Below, piece by piece: positions 54,669-62,432 of a DNA stretch of 64,000 nucleotides (its first letter is position 1; each line of letters opens with the position of its first letter). Source of the stretch: Paraburkholderia sp. PGU19 (GTDB lineage Bacteria; Pseudomonadota; Gammaproteobacteria; Burkholderiales; Burkholderiaceae); NCBI RefSeq assembly GCF_013426915.1, contig NZ_AP023180.1, forward strand, positions 806,001 to 870,000, in the 5' to 3' direction. A program made the translations under genes and the position numbers. A model generated the notes under the pieces. The model ran no database searches. It saw nothing but the letters and a program-made list of their open reading frames with translations, and was not told where the DNA came from.

Positions 54669-56063
54669 ATGGCGAATCTGTCCAGCAGTGCAATCGACGA
54701 ATTCAAAGCTCTCACGCGGGGCCAGGTCGTATTGCCCGGCGATCCAACGTTCGATGAAGCACGCAGTATCTGGAATGGGATGATCGACCGTCGCCCCGCG
54801 ATCATCGTTCGCTGCGCGGGCACGGCCGATGTCCGTCGCGCCGTCAATTTCGCGCGCGACAACAAGCTGCTGCTCGCCGTGCGCGGCGGCGGCCACAACA
54901 TCGCCGGCAGCGCCGTGTGCGACGACGGCATGCTGCTCGACCTGTCGCAGATGAAGTCCGCGCGCATCGATCCCGTCGCGCGCCGCGCCTATGTCGAGCC
55001 GGGCTGTCTGTTGCGCGACTTCGATCACGAAGCGCAAGCCTTCGGGCTCGCCACGCCGCTCGGCATCAATTCGACGACGGGCGTTGCAGGCCTCACGCTT
55101 GGCGGCGGGTTCGGCTGGATCAGCCGGCGCTTCGGGATGACGGTGGACAATCTGATTTCAGCCGATGTCGTCACCGCCGACGGCGAATCGATCCGCTGCA
55201 GCGCCGATTCGCATGAAGATCTGTTCTGGGCGATTCGCGGCGGCGGCGGCAACTTCGGTGTCGTCACGATGTTCGAGTTCAAGTTGCATGAAGTGGGACC
55301 CGAGGTCTACGGCGGCCTCGTCGTCCTGCCGATGGACCAGGCGCGCGACGCGCTCGTCAAATATCGCGCCGCGCTGGAAACCTGGCCTGACGAACTGACT
55401 GTGTGGGCCGTCGCGCGCTTCGCGCCGCCGCTGCCTTTCCTGTCCGCCGACGTGCACGGCAAGCCGATCATCGCGTTTGCGGTCTGCTACACAGGGCCTG
55501 TCGCGAATGGTCCGGCCGTGGTCGATGAAGTGCGCAAGTTCGGCACGCCCTACGGCGAACATCTCGGACCGATGCCGTTCACCGCGTGGCAACAGGCATT
55601 CGATCCACTGCTGACGCCAGGTGCGCGCAACTACTGGAAGTCGCACAATCTCGCCACGCTCGACGACGGCCTGATCGACGCGTTCGTCGATGCAATCGCC
55701 AATCTGCCGTCGCCGCAGTGCGAGATCTTTTTTGGCGCAATTGGTGGCCAGACGATGCGCGTGGCGCCCGATGCAATGGCTTACTCGAATCGCGACGCGA
55801 AATACGTGATGAACGTGCACGGCCGCTGGACGGAAGCCGCCGACGACGAGCGCTGCATTGCATGGTCGCGTGCGTTCTTCAATGCATCCGCGCCGTTCGC
55901 GCTCGGCAGCGTGTACGTGAACTTCATGACGGAAGAAGAATCCGCGCGCGTGGGCGACGCATACGGTCCGAACTACGCGCGGCTCGTCGCAGTGAAAGAC
56001 CGTTACGATCCGCAGAACCTGTTCCGGCATAACCAGAACATCAAGCCATCAGCAATGGCCTGA
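54669..56063 (+). CDS. FAD-binding oxidase of the berberine-bridge (BBE) type
   Basis: A 464-residue flavoprotein. The FAD_binding_4 domain has LLLAVRGGGHNIAGSAVCDD, where the His likely carries the covalent flavin, and GVAGLTLGGGFGWISRRFGM. The C-terminal BBE segment is YGPNYARLVAVKDRYDPQNL. Members oxidise sugars, oligosaccharides or alkaloids with oxygen. The second covalent Cys seen in some members is not evident. GGAGGTGTAGC precedes the ATG at 54669. It stands alone. Confidence 0.9.
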   Translation: MANLSSSAIDEFKALTRGQVVLPGDPTFDEARSIWNGMIDRRPAIIVRCAGTADVRRAVNFARDNKLLLAVRGGGHNIAGSAVCDDGMLLDLSQMKSARIDPVARRAYVEPGCLLRDFDHEAQAFGLATPLGINSTTGVAGLTLGGGFGWISRRFGMTVDNLISADVVTADGESIRCSADSHEDLFWAIRGGGGNFGVVTMFEFKLHEVGPEVYGGLVVLPMDQARDALVKYRAALETWPDELTVWAVARFAPPLPFLSADVHGKPIIAFAVCYTGPVANGPAVVDEVRKFGTPYGEHLGPMPFTAWQQAFDPLLTPGARNYWKSHNLATLDDGLIDAFVDAIANLPSPQCEIFFGAIGGQTMRVAPDAMAYSNRDAKYVMNVHGRWTEAADDERCIAWSRAFFNASAPFALGSVYVNFMTEEESARVGDAYGPNYARLVAVKDRYDPQNLFRHNQNIKPSAMA

Positions 56064-56235
56064 ACACCGCGCCTCCGACATGCCGGATAGCAATCGTTGT
56101 TCTGTTGCTGTCCGGCATTGTTTTTCAATGCCCCGCTTCCATCGATTCACGTTGCACTGCGCGATGCGTGGACGCAGTGCCTCACGCTAAAGTATCGTGC
56201 ACGCTCACGACACTCCCCTTTCCGTCCAACGCACC

Positions 56236-57069
56236 ATGCCGCGCATGCGCATCGCCTTGCTGACGATCGTCGCCATGTTCGCCTTCGCGGGCAATTCGCT
56301 GCTATGCCGCATCGCGTTGAAGGGCACGTCGATCGATCCCGCAACGTTCACGTCCGCGCGCATCGTTTCGGCTGCCATCGTGTTGTGGATCATTCTGCGC
56401 AGCCGCGGCCTGCGGCAACCCATCGCCGGCAACTGGCTTTCCGCTTTTGCGCTGTTCGTCTACGCGGCGGCGTTCTCGTTTGCCTATGTATCGCTGGCGG
56501 CGGGAACGGGCGCGCTGCTGCTGTTCGGCGCGGTACAGGCAACCATGATCGGCTATGCACTCTCGCGCGGCGACCGTCTGCGCATGCTGCAATGGATGGG
56601 CCTCGCATGCGCGCTCGCGGGCCTCGTCGCGCTCGTGCTGCCCGGCGTGAGCGCGCCGCCTCTGCTCGCGTCGCTGCTGATGCTGTGCGCAGGCATCGCG
56701 TGGGGCGCGTATTCACTGCGCGGCAAACGCGCCGCCGATCCGACGGCCACCACGGCAGGCAATTTCATTCGCGCCATTCCCTTCGCCGCGGCGATCAGCA
56801 TCGCGATGTTTGCGCGCGCATCGATCGATCGAACGGGCCTGCTTTTCGCGGCGATATCCGGCGCGTTGACGTCGGGTGTCGGCTATGTGATCTGGTACGC
56901 CGCGTTGAAGGAACTCAAGGCCGCCACGGCCGCGACCGTGCAATTGAGTGTGCCGCTGATCGCCGCCGTCGGCGGCATCGTGCTGCTCGGCGAACCGCTG
57001 ACCGCGCGGCTCACATTGAGCGCGGCGGCGATACTCGGCGGCATCGCGCTCGTGATCAGCCGCCGCTGA
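56236..57069 (+). CDS. EamA/DMT-superfamily transporter
   Basis: A 277-residue membrane protein with ten predicted helices in two EamA repeats: LLTIVAMFAFAGNSLLCRIA at the start, GALTSGVGYVIWYAALKELK and TVQLSVPLIAAVGGIVLLGE near the end. It is probably a metabolite exporter. The start is uncertain among the GTG at 56197 and the ATGs at 56236 and 56245. It is followed by a tandem repeat and the first ModE-like box. Confidence 0.85.
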   Translation: MPRMRIALLTIVAMFAFAGNSLLCRIALKGTSIDPATFTSARIVSAAIVLWIILRSRGLRQPIAGNWLSAFALFVYAAAFSFAYVSLAAGTGALLLFGAVQATMIGYALSRGDRLRMLQWMGLACALAGLVALVLPGVSAPPLLASLLMLCAGIAWGAYSLRGKRAADPTATTAGNFIRAIPFAAAISIAMFARASIDRTGLLFAAISGALTSGVGYVIWYAALKELKAATAATVQLSVPLIAAVGGIVLLGEPLTARLTLSAAAILGGIALVISRR

Positions 57070-57074
57070 ATATC

Positions 57075-57110
57075 GAACGAGCGAATGAACGAATGAACGA
57101 ATGAACGAAC
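57075..57110. repeat. Tandem GAATGAAC repeat
   Basis: Three perfect 8-bp copies (57083-57106) flanked by degenerate copies. The repeat sits about 28 bp before the first ModE-like box. Copy-number change could alter spacing to nothing essential, as it lies between the EamA stop and the next promoter. Confidence 0.7.
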
Positions 57111-57137
57111 GATCGGATCGCGACGTGACAAGCGCAC

Positions 57138-57161
57138 CGATATATACGCTAAAATACATCG
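57138..57161. promoter_or_regulatory. ModE-like box 1
   Basis: CGATATAT-n8-ATACATCG, a 24-bp inverted repeat with 7 of 8 positions paired. The geometry matches the molybdate-responsive ModE site (CGnTATAT half-sites with 8 bp between). It lies 22 bp before the GTG start of the following gene. Confidence 0.6.
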
Positions 57162-57183
57162 ATCGTTCTAAGGGAGAATCGGG

Positions 57184-57708
57184 GTGGGCAGCACTCGTCG
57201 CGATGCGCCAACGGATGCGCTATCCGGGAAAATCAGCACGCTCAAGCCGATGTCGGCGGATGTGCCCGCGCAGCAGATCCGTGACGTGGTCGATGCGTTC
57301 AGGCGTCTGCGCAGCAGCGTCACGCGCTTCGTGCAGATGTTCGCGGCCACGCGGGACGCCGCGTTGGCGGCCGATGACCTGTCTTCCGCGTCATTGCGCG
57401 AATTGCTGTCGATGCTCGCCAGCGAAGCGCAAGCCGCCCGTTTTGCGCGGCTGCGCGAGTTGAAAATCGCGATCCGCCAGGCGCGCGTGCTCGAACGTAC
57501 GCGCGACGCGGTGTTTTCCGAGTCCTTCAGCACGGACCCGACGGCGATGCGCGAAACGGTGACGGCGCTGGAGCGCGTCGATGCGATTCTCGTTGGATTG
57601 TGCGTCGAGCACGTGCTGGAGCGGCACAAGCCCGCGCCGCCGCGCACGGTGGCCCTCAAGCCCGCGCCGCTGCCAACGCGCAGACGTCAACCCGAACCGG
57701 TGCACTGA
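57184..57708 (+). CDS. Uncharacterised alpha-helical protein in the molybdenum-linked locus
   Basis: A 174-residue protein I do not recognise. It is mostly amphipathic helix (IRDVVDAFRRLRSSVTRFVQ, RLRELKIAIRQARVLERTRD), ending in a basic Pro/Arg tail. It has no signal peptide or membrane span. The GTG start at 57184 has GGGAG 8 bases upstream; ATG at 57250 would be the alternative. Being controlled by ModE-like box 1 and 98 bp before the DUF2325 gene, it may act with it. Confidence 0.7.
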   Translation: MGSTRRDAPTDALSGKISTLKPMSADVPAQQIRDVVDAFRRLRSSVTRFVQMFAATRDAALAADDLSSASLRELLSMLASEAQAARFARLRELKIAIRQARVLERTRDAVFSESFSTDPTAMRETVTALERVDAILVGLCVEHVLERHKPAPPRTVALKPAPLPTRRRQPEPVH

Positions 57709-57727
57709 TTTTTGCCCGGCGCGCACC

Positions 57728-57751
57728 CGCTATATTCGATGGTATATTTCG
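57728..57751. promoter_or_regulatory. ModE-like box 2
   Basis: CGCTATAT-n8-ATATTTCG. The left half is identical to the E. coli ModE half-site CGCTATAT. It lies 55 bp before the DUF2325 start. Confidence 0.65.
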
Positions 57752-57806
57752 AAAATCCGTTCGCGCATCCACCCCGGTCCGCCGTCATGTCCGGATAGAG
57801 GTCTTC

Positions 57807-59123
57807 ATGCACGCTCCGCCCTTTCGTCTCGCCCGCCCGGGCATCGATACGTCCATTGGCTCCGCACAACGCGCCGATCCGTGCTGCGCGCCGTCGAAGG
57901 CGCAACTCGCCGATCTGAAACGACGCACGCGGCTCGCGGAACTCGATGCGCACCTGCACTGCTCGATCATCGGCACGTGTCTGAGCACGCATGAACTGCG
58001 CAAGCTCGTGCCGAAGTTCACCGACCTCGACCGTCAGCGCGCCACCGACCTCGAAATTCATCACACAGCGGTCGAACTCGCGATCGAAGGCGGCGCGGGC
58101 GGCAAGGCGCTGCAAAAGGCACTGGACGAGCGCTATGCGGGCGCGCTCCGGTTATTCGACAAGGCGAAGGACCCGGACGCGGTGCTCGCGCTATGGAAAG
58201 AAGCGCTCAAGAGCGGCGACATTCCGCCCGCCTACTGGGCGCTGATGACGCATCCGCAAACCACCATGAGCGTGCGGCAATCGGCGTTCGGCGATCTGCA
58301 CATGCTGTCGCATCTGGTCGGCGCCGCGAATCGCGCGGATATCCGGCGGCTCGTCGCGCTGGAAGAAGAAAATGCCACGTTGCGCACGAAGATCGATCGC
58401 CAGCAAAGCCGTCTGCAGGAAATGAGCTTGCAGCGCGACGCTGCCGCGCAGGAACTGGAAACGCGCACGGCGCACGCCAAGCCGCAGGATGCCGGCACTG
58501 ACGACGCCCTGCGCGCCGAGGTCCAATTGCTGCGCGAAGCATTGACAGCGCGTGACGAGCGTCTCGCGCTGCATACGAACCGCCGTGAAGCCGCCGAACA
58601 GCGCGTCGCCGCCGAACAGGAAAGCGCCCGTGCGTTGCGCGCGCGACTCGATGAAATGGATGCGCTAATAAAAACGCTGCAAGCGGAAGCGAGCGCACTG
58701 GAACGCACGCTTCAGGCCACCGCGGGCGACGACCGGTCCGGGCGTTCGGCCTCGCTGGCGATCCTGGAGCGCATGCGTATCGTGTATGTCGGCGGAAGGC
58801 CGGGTTCGAATGCGGCGATCAGACGGATCGTCGAATCGGCGGGAGGTGAGATGACCGTGCACGACGGCGGCATCGAGGATCGCAAGGGCTTGCTGGCGGC
58901 TGCATTGCCGGGCGCGGATATCGTGGTGTTTCCCGTCGACTGCATCGATCACGACTCGATGAACATGCTCAAACGTGTCTGCGAACGCGGCCACATTGCG
59001 TGGTATCCGCTGCGCACCGCGAGCGTCGCGAGCTTTGTCGAACTGATCGGGCGGCTCAATGCCGATGCGCAGACGAACACGCAGTCCGGTGGAGCGCCGC
59101 GCTTCTGCCTGCGTCACGGCTAG
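57807..59123 (+). CDS. DUF2325 domain protein
   Basis: A 438-residue protein of unknown function. The N-terminal half contains CSIIGTCLSTHELRKLV, KALQKALDERYAGALRLFDK, WALMTHPQTTMSVRQS and FGDLHMLSHLVGAANRADIR, with conserved Cys/His that could bind metal. Then comes a coiled coil (about residues 195-315). The C-terminal DUF2325 domain reads RMRIVYVGGRPGSNAAIRRI, MTVHDGGIEDRKGLLAAALP and IVVFPVDCIDHDSMNMLKRV, a small Rossmann-like module. AGAGG precedes the ATG. ModE-like box 2 suggests molybdate-dependent expression. Confidence 0.85.
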   Translation: MHAPPFRLARPGIDTSIGSAQRADPCCAPSKAQLADLKRRTRLAELDAHLHCSIIGTCLSTHELRKLVPKFTDLDRQRATDLEIHHTAVELAIEGGAGGKALQKALDERYAGALRLFDKAKDPDAVLALWKEALKSGDIPPAYWALMTHPQTTMSVRQSAFGDLHMLSHLVGAANRADIRRLVALEEENATLRTKIDRQQSRLQEMSLQRDAAAQELETRTAHAKPQDAGTDDALRAEVQLLREALTARDERLALHTNRREAAEQRVAAEQESARALRARLDEMDALIKTLQAEASALERTLQATAGDDRSGRSASLAILERMRIVYVGGRPGSNAAIRRIVESAGGEMTVHDGGIEDRKGLLAAALPGADIVVFPVDCIDHDSMNMLKRVCERGHIAWYPLRTASVASFVELIGRLNADAQTNTQSGGAPRFCLRHG

Positions 59124-59161
59124 GCGTCACGCGCTATAGATCACGCGCGGTAAGTCACGAC

Positions 59162-59548
59162 CTAACGCCGCACCATCTTCGTAAGCGCGGCGATATCGTC
59201 CGCGCATGCGGCGTACGCCTGCGCTTCGATGCCGCGATACAGCCGGATGATCTCCTCGCCGACGGGCGTCAGCGCACTGCCGCCGCCGCTCTGGCCGCCG
59301 TGCTCGGATATCGTCGCCGGCGATTTCAGCGAACGGTTCAATTCATCCATCAACAGCCACGCGCGCCGATACGACATGTTCAGGCTGCGCGCCGCCGCCG
59401 AAATCGAGCCATGCTCGCGGACCGCTTCGAGCAGCGCGACCTTTCCCGGTCCCAGCGCGATCGTGCCTTCCTGCTGAATGCGCATTCTGAAGCGCACCTC
59501 GGGCTTCGGATGTGCCGATGTCTTCATGTTGTTTGCCGGTTGACTCAT
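59162..59548 (-). CDS. modE: ModE-like DNA-binding protein (HTH domain only)
   Basis: A 128-residue regulator with the ModE N-terminal winged helix: ALLEAVREHGSISAAARSLN, MSYRRAWLLMDELNRSL and GGGSALTPVGEEIIRLYRGI. Full-length ModE has two C-terminal molybdate-binding (Mop/TOBE) domains; here they are absent, while a separate double-Mop protein is encoded nearby. It may bind the three ModE-like boxes. It reads convergently with the DUF2325 gene and away from the oxidoreductase gene. The start at 59548 was chosen over the longer frame at 59599 because the latter covers a direct repeat; MKTSAHP at 59527 is also possible. Confidence 0.85.
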   Translation of the reverse strand: MSQPANNMKTSAHPKPEVRFRMRIQQEGTIALGPGKVALLEAVREHGSISAAARSLNMSYRRAWLLMDELNRSLKSPATISEHGGQSGGGSALTPVGEEIIRLYRGIEAQAYAACADDIAALTKMVRR

Positions 59549-59557
59549 GCGCGCAAG

Positions 59558-59577
59558 CATACACGATGCCATACACG
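59558..59577 (-). promoter_or_regulatory. Direct repeats upstream of the ModE-like gene
   Basis: CATACACG occurs twice (59558-59565 and 59570-59577) with a 12-bp period, directly before the start codon. It is a possible self-regulatory site; it is not the 24-bp ModE geometry. Confidence 0.35.
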
Positions 59578-59646
59578 GGACTTCAATCGGCACTTGCACC
59601 AGTGCGCGGTCCGCTCACGCCAGCAAAAACGACCCCGTCGATCGCA

Positions 59647-60138
59647 TCAAAGCTCGAGCACCCGCGCAACCACACCCGCGAGCCGTTTCACATGACGCGG
59701 CGCGGGCAGAATGTCAGCGGCGGAAAACAGGATGGGCGCACCTTCGTCGACGGAAAGCGGCTGGTCGCCGCGCTCGAACGCGACCAGTACGCGTTCGCCG
59801 ATCGGCGTGTTGAACAGTTCATGCCATGAGAATGTCACCGCGTAGCCGTCGTGAGCGTGCGCAATGAAAATGGTCCGCTTGAAATCGCCGGGCCGCTCGT
59901 TGCGCAAACCCGCCATGTCGATCAGATCCTTCAGCAACACGCCGCGATACTGATCGACCTTGCGGATGAAGCGGTTCGTCGTGTAGCAGCGCAGGTCGAA
60001 GGGATCGGCCGTCACGCTTGCGTGCTGCCGCAGATCGTCGATCGTCACCTGCATTGGACGTAGAAAATCGCCCGCCAGCGTAACGGCGCCTGCCGTCGTC
60101 TCCTGCAGCGGCAGCGCCGCCGAGCCAGTCATTCCCAT
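59647..60138 (-). CDS. Small molybdopterin-binding oxidoreductase domain protein
   Basis: A 163-residue protein covering one oxidoreductase molybdopterin-binding (SUOX-like) domain. It shows LRCYTTNRFIRKVDQYRGVL, with a cysteine in the position expected for a Mo ligand, then LKDLIDMAGL, HAHDGYAVTFSWHELFN and GAPILFSAADILPAPRHVKR. There is no signal peptide, so it would be cytoplasmic, unlike YedY. GAGAGGGACG precedes the ATG at 60138. ModE-like box 3 lies 38 bp upstream, consistent with a molybdoenzyme whose expression follows molybdate. Confidence 0.85.
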   Translation of the reverse strand: MGMTGSAALPLQETTAGAVTLAGDFLRPMQVTIDDLRQHASVTADPFDLRCYTTNRFIRKVDQYRGVLLKDLIDMAGLRNERPGDFKRTIFIAHAHDGYAVTFSWHELFNTPIGERVLVAFERGDQPLSVDEGAPILFSAADILPAPRHVKRLAGVVARVLEL

Positions 60139-60176
60139 CGTCCCTCTCCATTGCGTTGCGACGCTGTCATGCCACA

Positions 60177-60200
60177 CGATGTATCGGTGGATATATTACG
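60177..60200. promoter_or_regulatory. ModE-like box 3
   Basis: CGATGTAT-n8-ATATTACG, the same 24-bp geometry as boxes 1 and 2, with 5 of 8 positions palindromic. It is upstream of the molybdopterin-domain gene. The region from here to the molbindin stop codon at 60308 has no gene. Confidence 0.55.
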
Positions 60201-60307
60201 CTGCTCGCAAGCTGGCTGCCGAAGGGAAGCGCGACATAGGCGGCATATCGCACGGCTTATGACATGCGAGGCGCGGGGCCGCCCGCCCACGCCCGACATC
60301 GACACGC

Positions 60308-60733
60308 TCAATCGACGCCGACGATCACGCTCGAAGCCTTGAAGATTGCCGCAGCCGCCTTGCCGCTGGTGAGGCCGAGACGGTCGACGCTGTCGTTGGT
60401 GACGATCGCGGCGACCTGCGCGCCGCCCGCCGCCGCAATGACGACCTCGCTGTTGACGGCGCCCTTCGTGACCGACGCGACCGAGCCCGCGATGCAGTTG
60501 CGCGCCGACACCTTGCTGCTGTCGGCATCGACCATCACGATCACCGACGAAGCCTTGACGAGCGCGAACGCCGGCTTGCCCGCCGCGAGCCCGAGCGACG
60601 ACGCGCTGCCATGGGTGATCACCGCGACGATTTCGAGTCCGTCCTGGGTGCGGAGTGTGATTTCGTCGTTGACGGCGCCGGCCTTGACGGCCGTGACCTG
60701 GCCGGCGAAATGATTACGGGCGCTGGTACGCAT
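60308..60733 (-). CDS. Molbindin-like protein with two Mop/TOBE domains
   Basis: A 141-residue cytoplasmic protein made of two tandem Mop domains. Each starts SARN, (R/N)(H/C)(F/I)AG then VTAVKAGAVNDEITL or VASVTKGAVNSEVVI, and ends with KASSVI(V)M/GV. Such molbindins bind molybdate at the subunit interface. AAGGAG precedes the ATG. Together with the HTH-only ModE it could reconstitute a split molybdate sensor, or simply store molybdate. Confidence 0.9.
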   Translation of the reverse strand: MRTSARNHFAGQVTAVKAGAVNDEITLRTQDGLEIVAVITHGSASSLGLAAGKPAFALVKASSVIVMVDADSSKVSARNCIAGSVASVTKGAVNSEVVIAAAGGAQVAAIVTNDSVDRLGLTSGKAAAAIFKASSVIVGVD

Positions 60734-60862
60734 GTGGCTCTCCTTCGGGTTGCCCCTTGTGCGTTGTCCAGAATGGACGAACGGCGAGTCCGCAGTGTAC
60801 CGCGCGGCCCGTGACAGCCCGTCATCGGCACCGCCGGCCCCTCACGGCACGCAATGTGACGC

Positions 60863-61273
60863 GTGCGCGACAGGACAGTGGCATCCCGGTTGCTCATACA
60901 TAGCCAGAGGAAACAGATAAAGGAACTGGCCCTCGTCGGGACCTTCGAATCGCCGAAAGCGCCCACTGTCAGCGCCTACCAGGAAGGCCCGACGACCTGG
61001 CTGATGCTCTCGTGGGTCGTCGAAACGGGCCGCGACACGACGCTTGACGCGCGCTGCGTCGTGACCCTCAAGCTCGGTGATGCGCAGATCGACCGCTATG
61101 CCGCGCTGGATACGGCCAAACGCCGCGTCGTGCAGGATCGTCTGAGGGATCTCGTGCGGCAGCATGTTGAAGTGTCGAGGGCGCAGCCGGCTTCGACGGA
61201 CAGCTGTTCGATCGAACTCGACGTGAACGACGCCGTCTTCGACGTGCCCGACGAACCGTACGACATGCCGTAG
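60863..61273 (+). CDS. Uncharacterised conserved-looking protein
   Basis: A 136-residue frame from a GTG at 60863. The part from LVGTFESPKAPTVSAYQEG, through WLMLSWVVETGRDTTLDARC to DRYAALDTAKRRVVQDRLRD, looks like a genuine globular protein with regular strand-helix alternation. The start is uncertain because no ribosome-binding site is clear. There is no signal or membrane span. I do not recognise the family. Confidence 0.65.
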   Translation: MRDRTVASRLLIHSQRKQIKELALVGTFESPKAPTVSAYQEGPTTWLMLSWVVETGRDTTLDARCVVTLKLGDAQIDRYAALDTAKRRVVQDRLRDLVRQHVEVSRAQPASTDSCSIELDVNDAVFDVPDEPYDMP

Positions 61274-61398
61274 CGCCCGCAGCGCAGCGGCGGCCGGAAC
61301 GCTTCCAGTCCCGCCGCCAACGGCAATAGACTATGCTAACGCGCGAGCCTGTGCGCTCGCGCCATCGCACACGCGGCCTTCTATCGAGTCTATTGCCC

Positions 61399-62103
61399 AT
61401 GAATTCCACCACCGACGATACCCCGCGCCCCGCCATGCGCGCGCTCACGCCACTCGAAGCCCGCGTGCTGGGCGTGCTGTTCGAGAAGCAGCACACCGTA
61501 CCCGACACCTACCCGCTGTCGCTCAATTCCCTCGCCTCGGGTTGCAATCAGAAGACTTCGCGCTCGCCCGTGATGAACGTCAGCGAATCCGAGATTCTCG
61601 ACGCGATCAACTCCATGAAGCGCCTGTCGCTCGTGCTCGAAGGCAGCAGCAGCCGCGTGCCGCGCTTCGAGCACAACATGGAGCGCGTGCTCGGCCTGCC
61701 GCGCCAGTCGGCGGCGCTGCTAACCGCGCTGTTGCTGCGCGGCCCACAGACGGCAGCCGAGTTGCGGCTCGCTACCGCGCGCCTGCACAGCTTCGCCGAC
61801 ACGTCGTCTGTCGAGGCGTTTCTCGAAGAGCTTGCCGACAACGATCCGCCGCGCGTCGTCAAGCTGGCGCGCACGCCGGGCGAGCGCGAGAGCCGCTGGA
61901 TGCATCTCTTGTGCGGCGAGCCGACGCCCGAGCAGATCGGCGCCGCGGCACTCTCCGACGAGCCGCTGCCGCCCGGCGAACTCGAAGCACTGCGCGCGCA
62001 GCAGCGCGAGCTGAGCGAGCGCGTCGAGCGGCTCGAAGCACTCGTGACGCACCTCGCGGGCGAGCTTGGCGTGTCGCTCGATGAGCTGAAGGGAAACCTG
62101 TAG
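61399..62103 (+). CDS. YceH family (UPF0502/DUF480) protein
   Basis: A 234-residue protein with two winged-helix-like domains. Signature segments are MRALTPLEARVLGVLFEKQ, TVPDTYPLSLNSLASGCNQK, TSRSPVMNVSESEIL and PRFEHNMERVLGL, then ALLLRGPQTAAELRLATARL. It ends in a coiled coil (QQRELSERVERLEALVTHLA). The function is not established; the fold suggests nucleic-acid binding. The ATG at 61399 starts the family homology. It is a single-gene unit. Confidence 0.92.
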   Translation: MNSTTDDTPRPAMRALTPLEARVLGVLFEKQHTVPDTYPLSLNSLASGCNQKTSRSPVMNVSESEILDAINSMKRLSLVLEGSSSRVPRFEHNMERVLGLPRQSAALLTALLLRGPQTAAELRLATARLHSFADTSSVEAFLEELADNDPPRVVKLARTPGERESRWMHLLCGEPTPEQIGAAALSDEPLPPGELEALRAQQRELSERVERLEALVTHLAGELGVSLDELKGNL

Positions 62104-62432
62104 CGGCGGGCATCGAGCCGCGGTGGTATCGAGCCGCGGGGGTATCGGGCCGGTTTGCCGCGCGCAGTTCGCGGCGAACCGACGGCGCACCATCACCCCT
62201 TGACCACGCTCGACGCATGGCCGTGCCAGGCCAGATCGAGCAACTATCCAGAACGCAACCGCCTTGCCAGACACGCCACCAGTCAGGCTGCCAACCGGCC
62301 GCTAAACGGGTTGCTAACCGCCCTTGACGAATGCGACGATGCGGTTGGCGCGCGGCCGACGCCAAGGCGCGCCGCCTTCCGCCTTGCCCCGCTGTGCCTC
62401 TTTTGCGATTCACTGTGCCAGGAGACTGACCG
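62104..62432. other. Gene-free region with a short 16-bp tandem repeat
   Basis: 329 bp without a convincing gene. From 62110 the sequence repeats with a 16-bp period: GCATCGAGCCGCGGTG, GTATCGAGCCGCGGGG, then a partial GTATCGGGCCGG. The remainder shows nothing clear apart from AGGAG before the next start. Confidence 0.4.

Noticed and set aside
59130..59160. CGCTATAG as a fourth ModE half-site
   Set aside because: No inverted partner exists at the required 8-bp distance.
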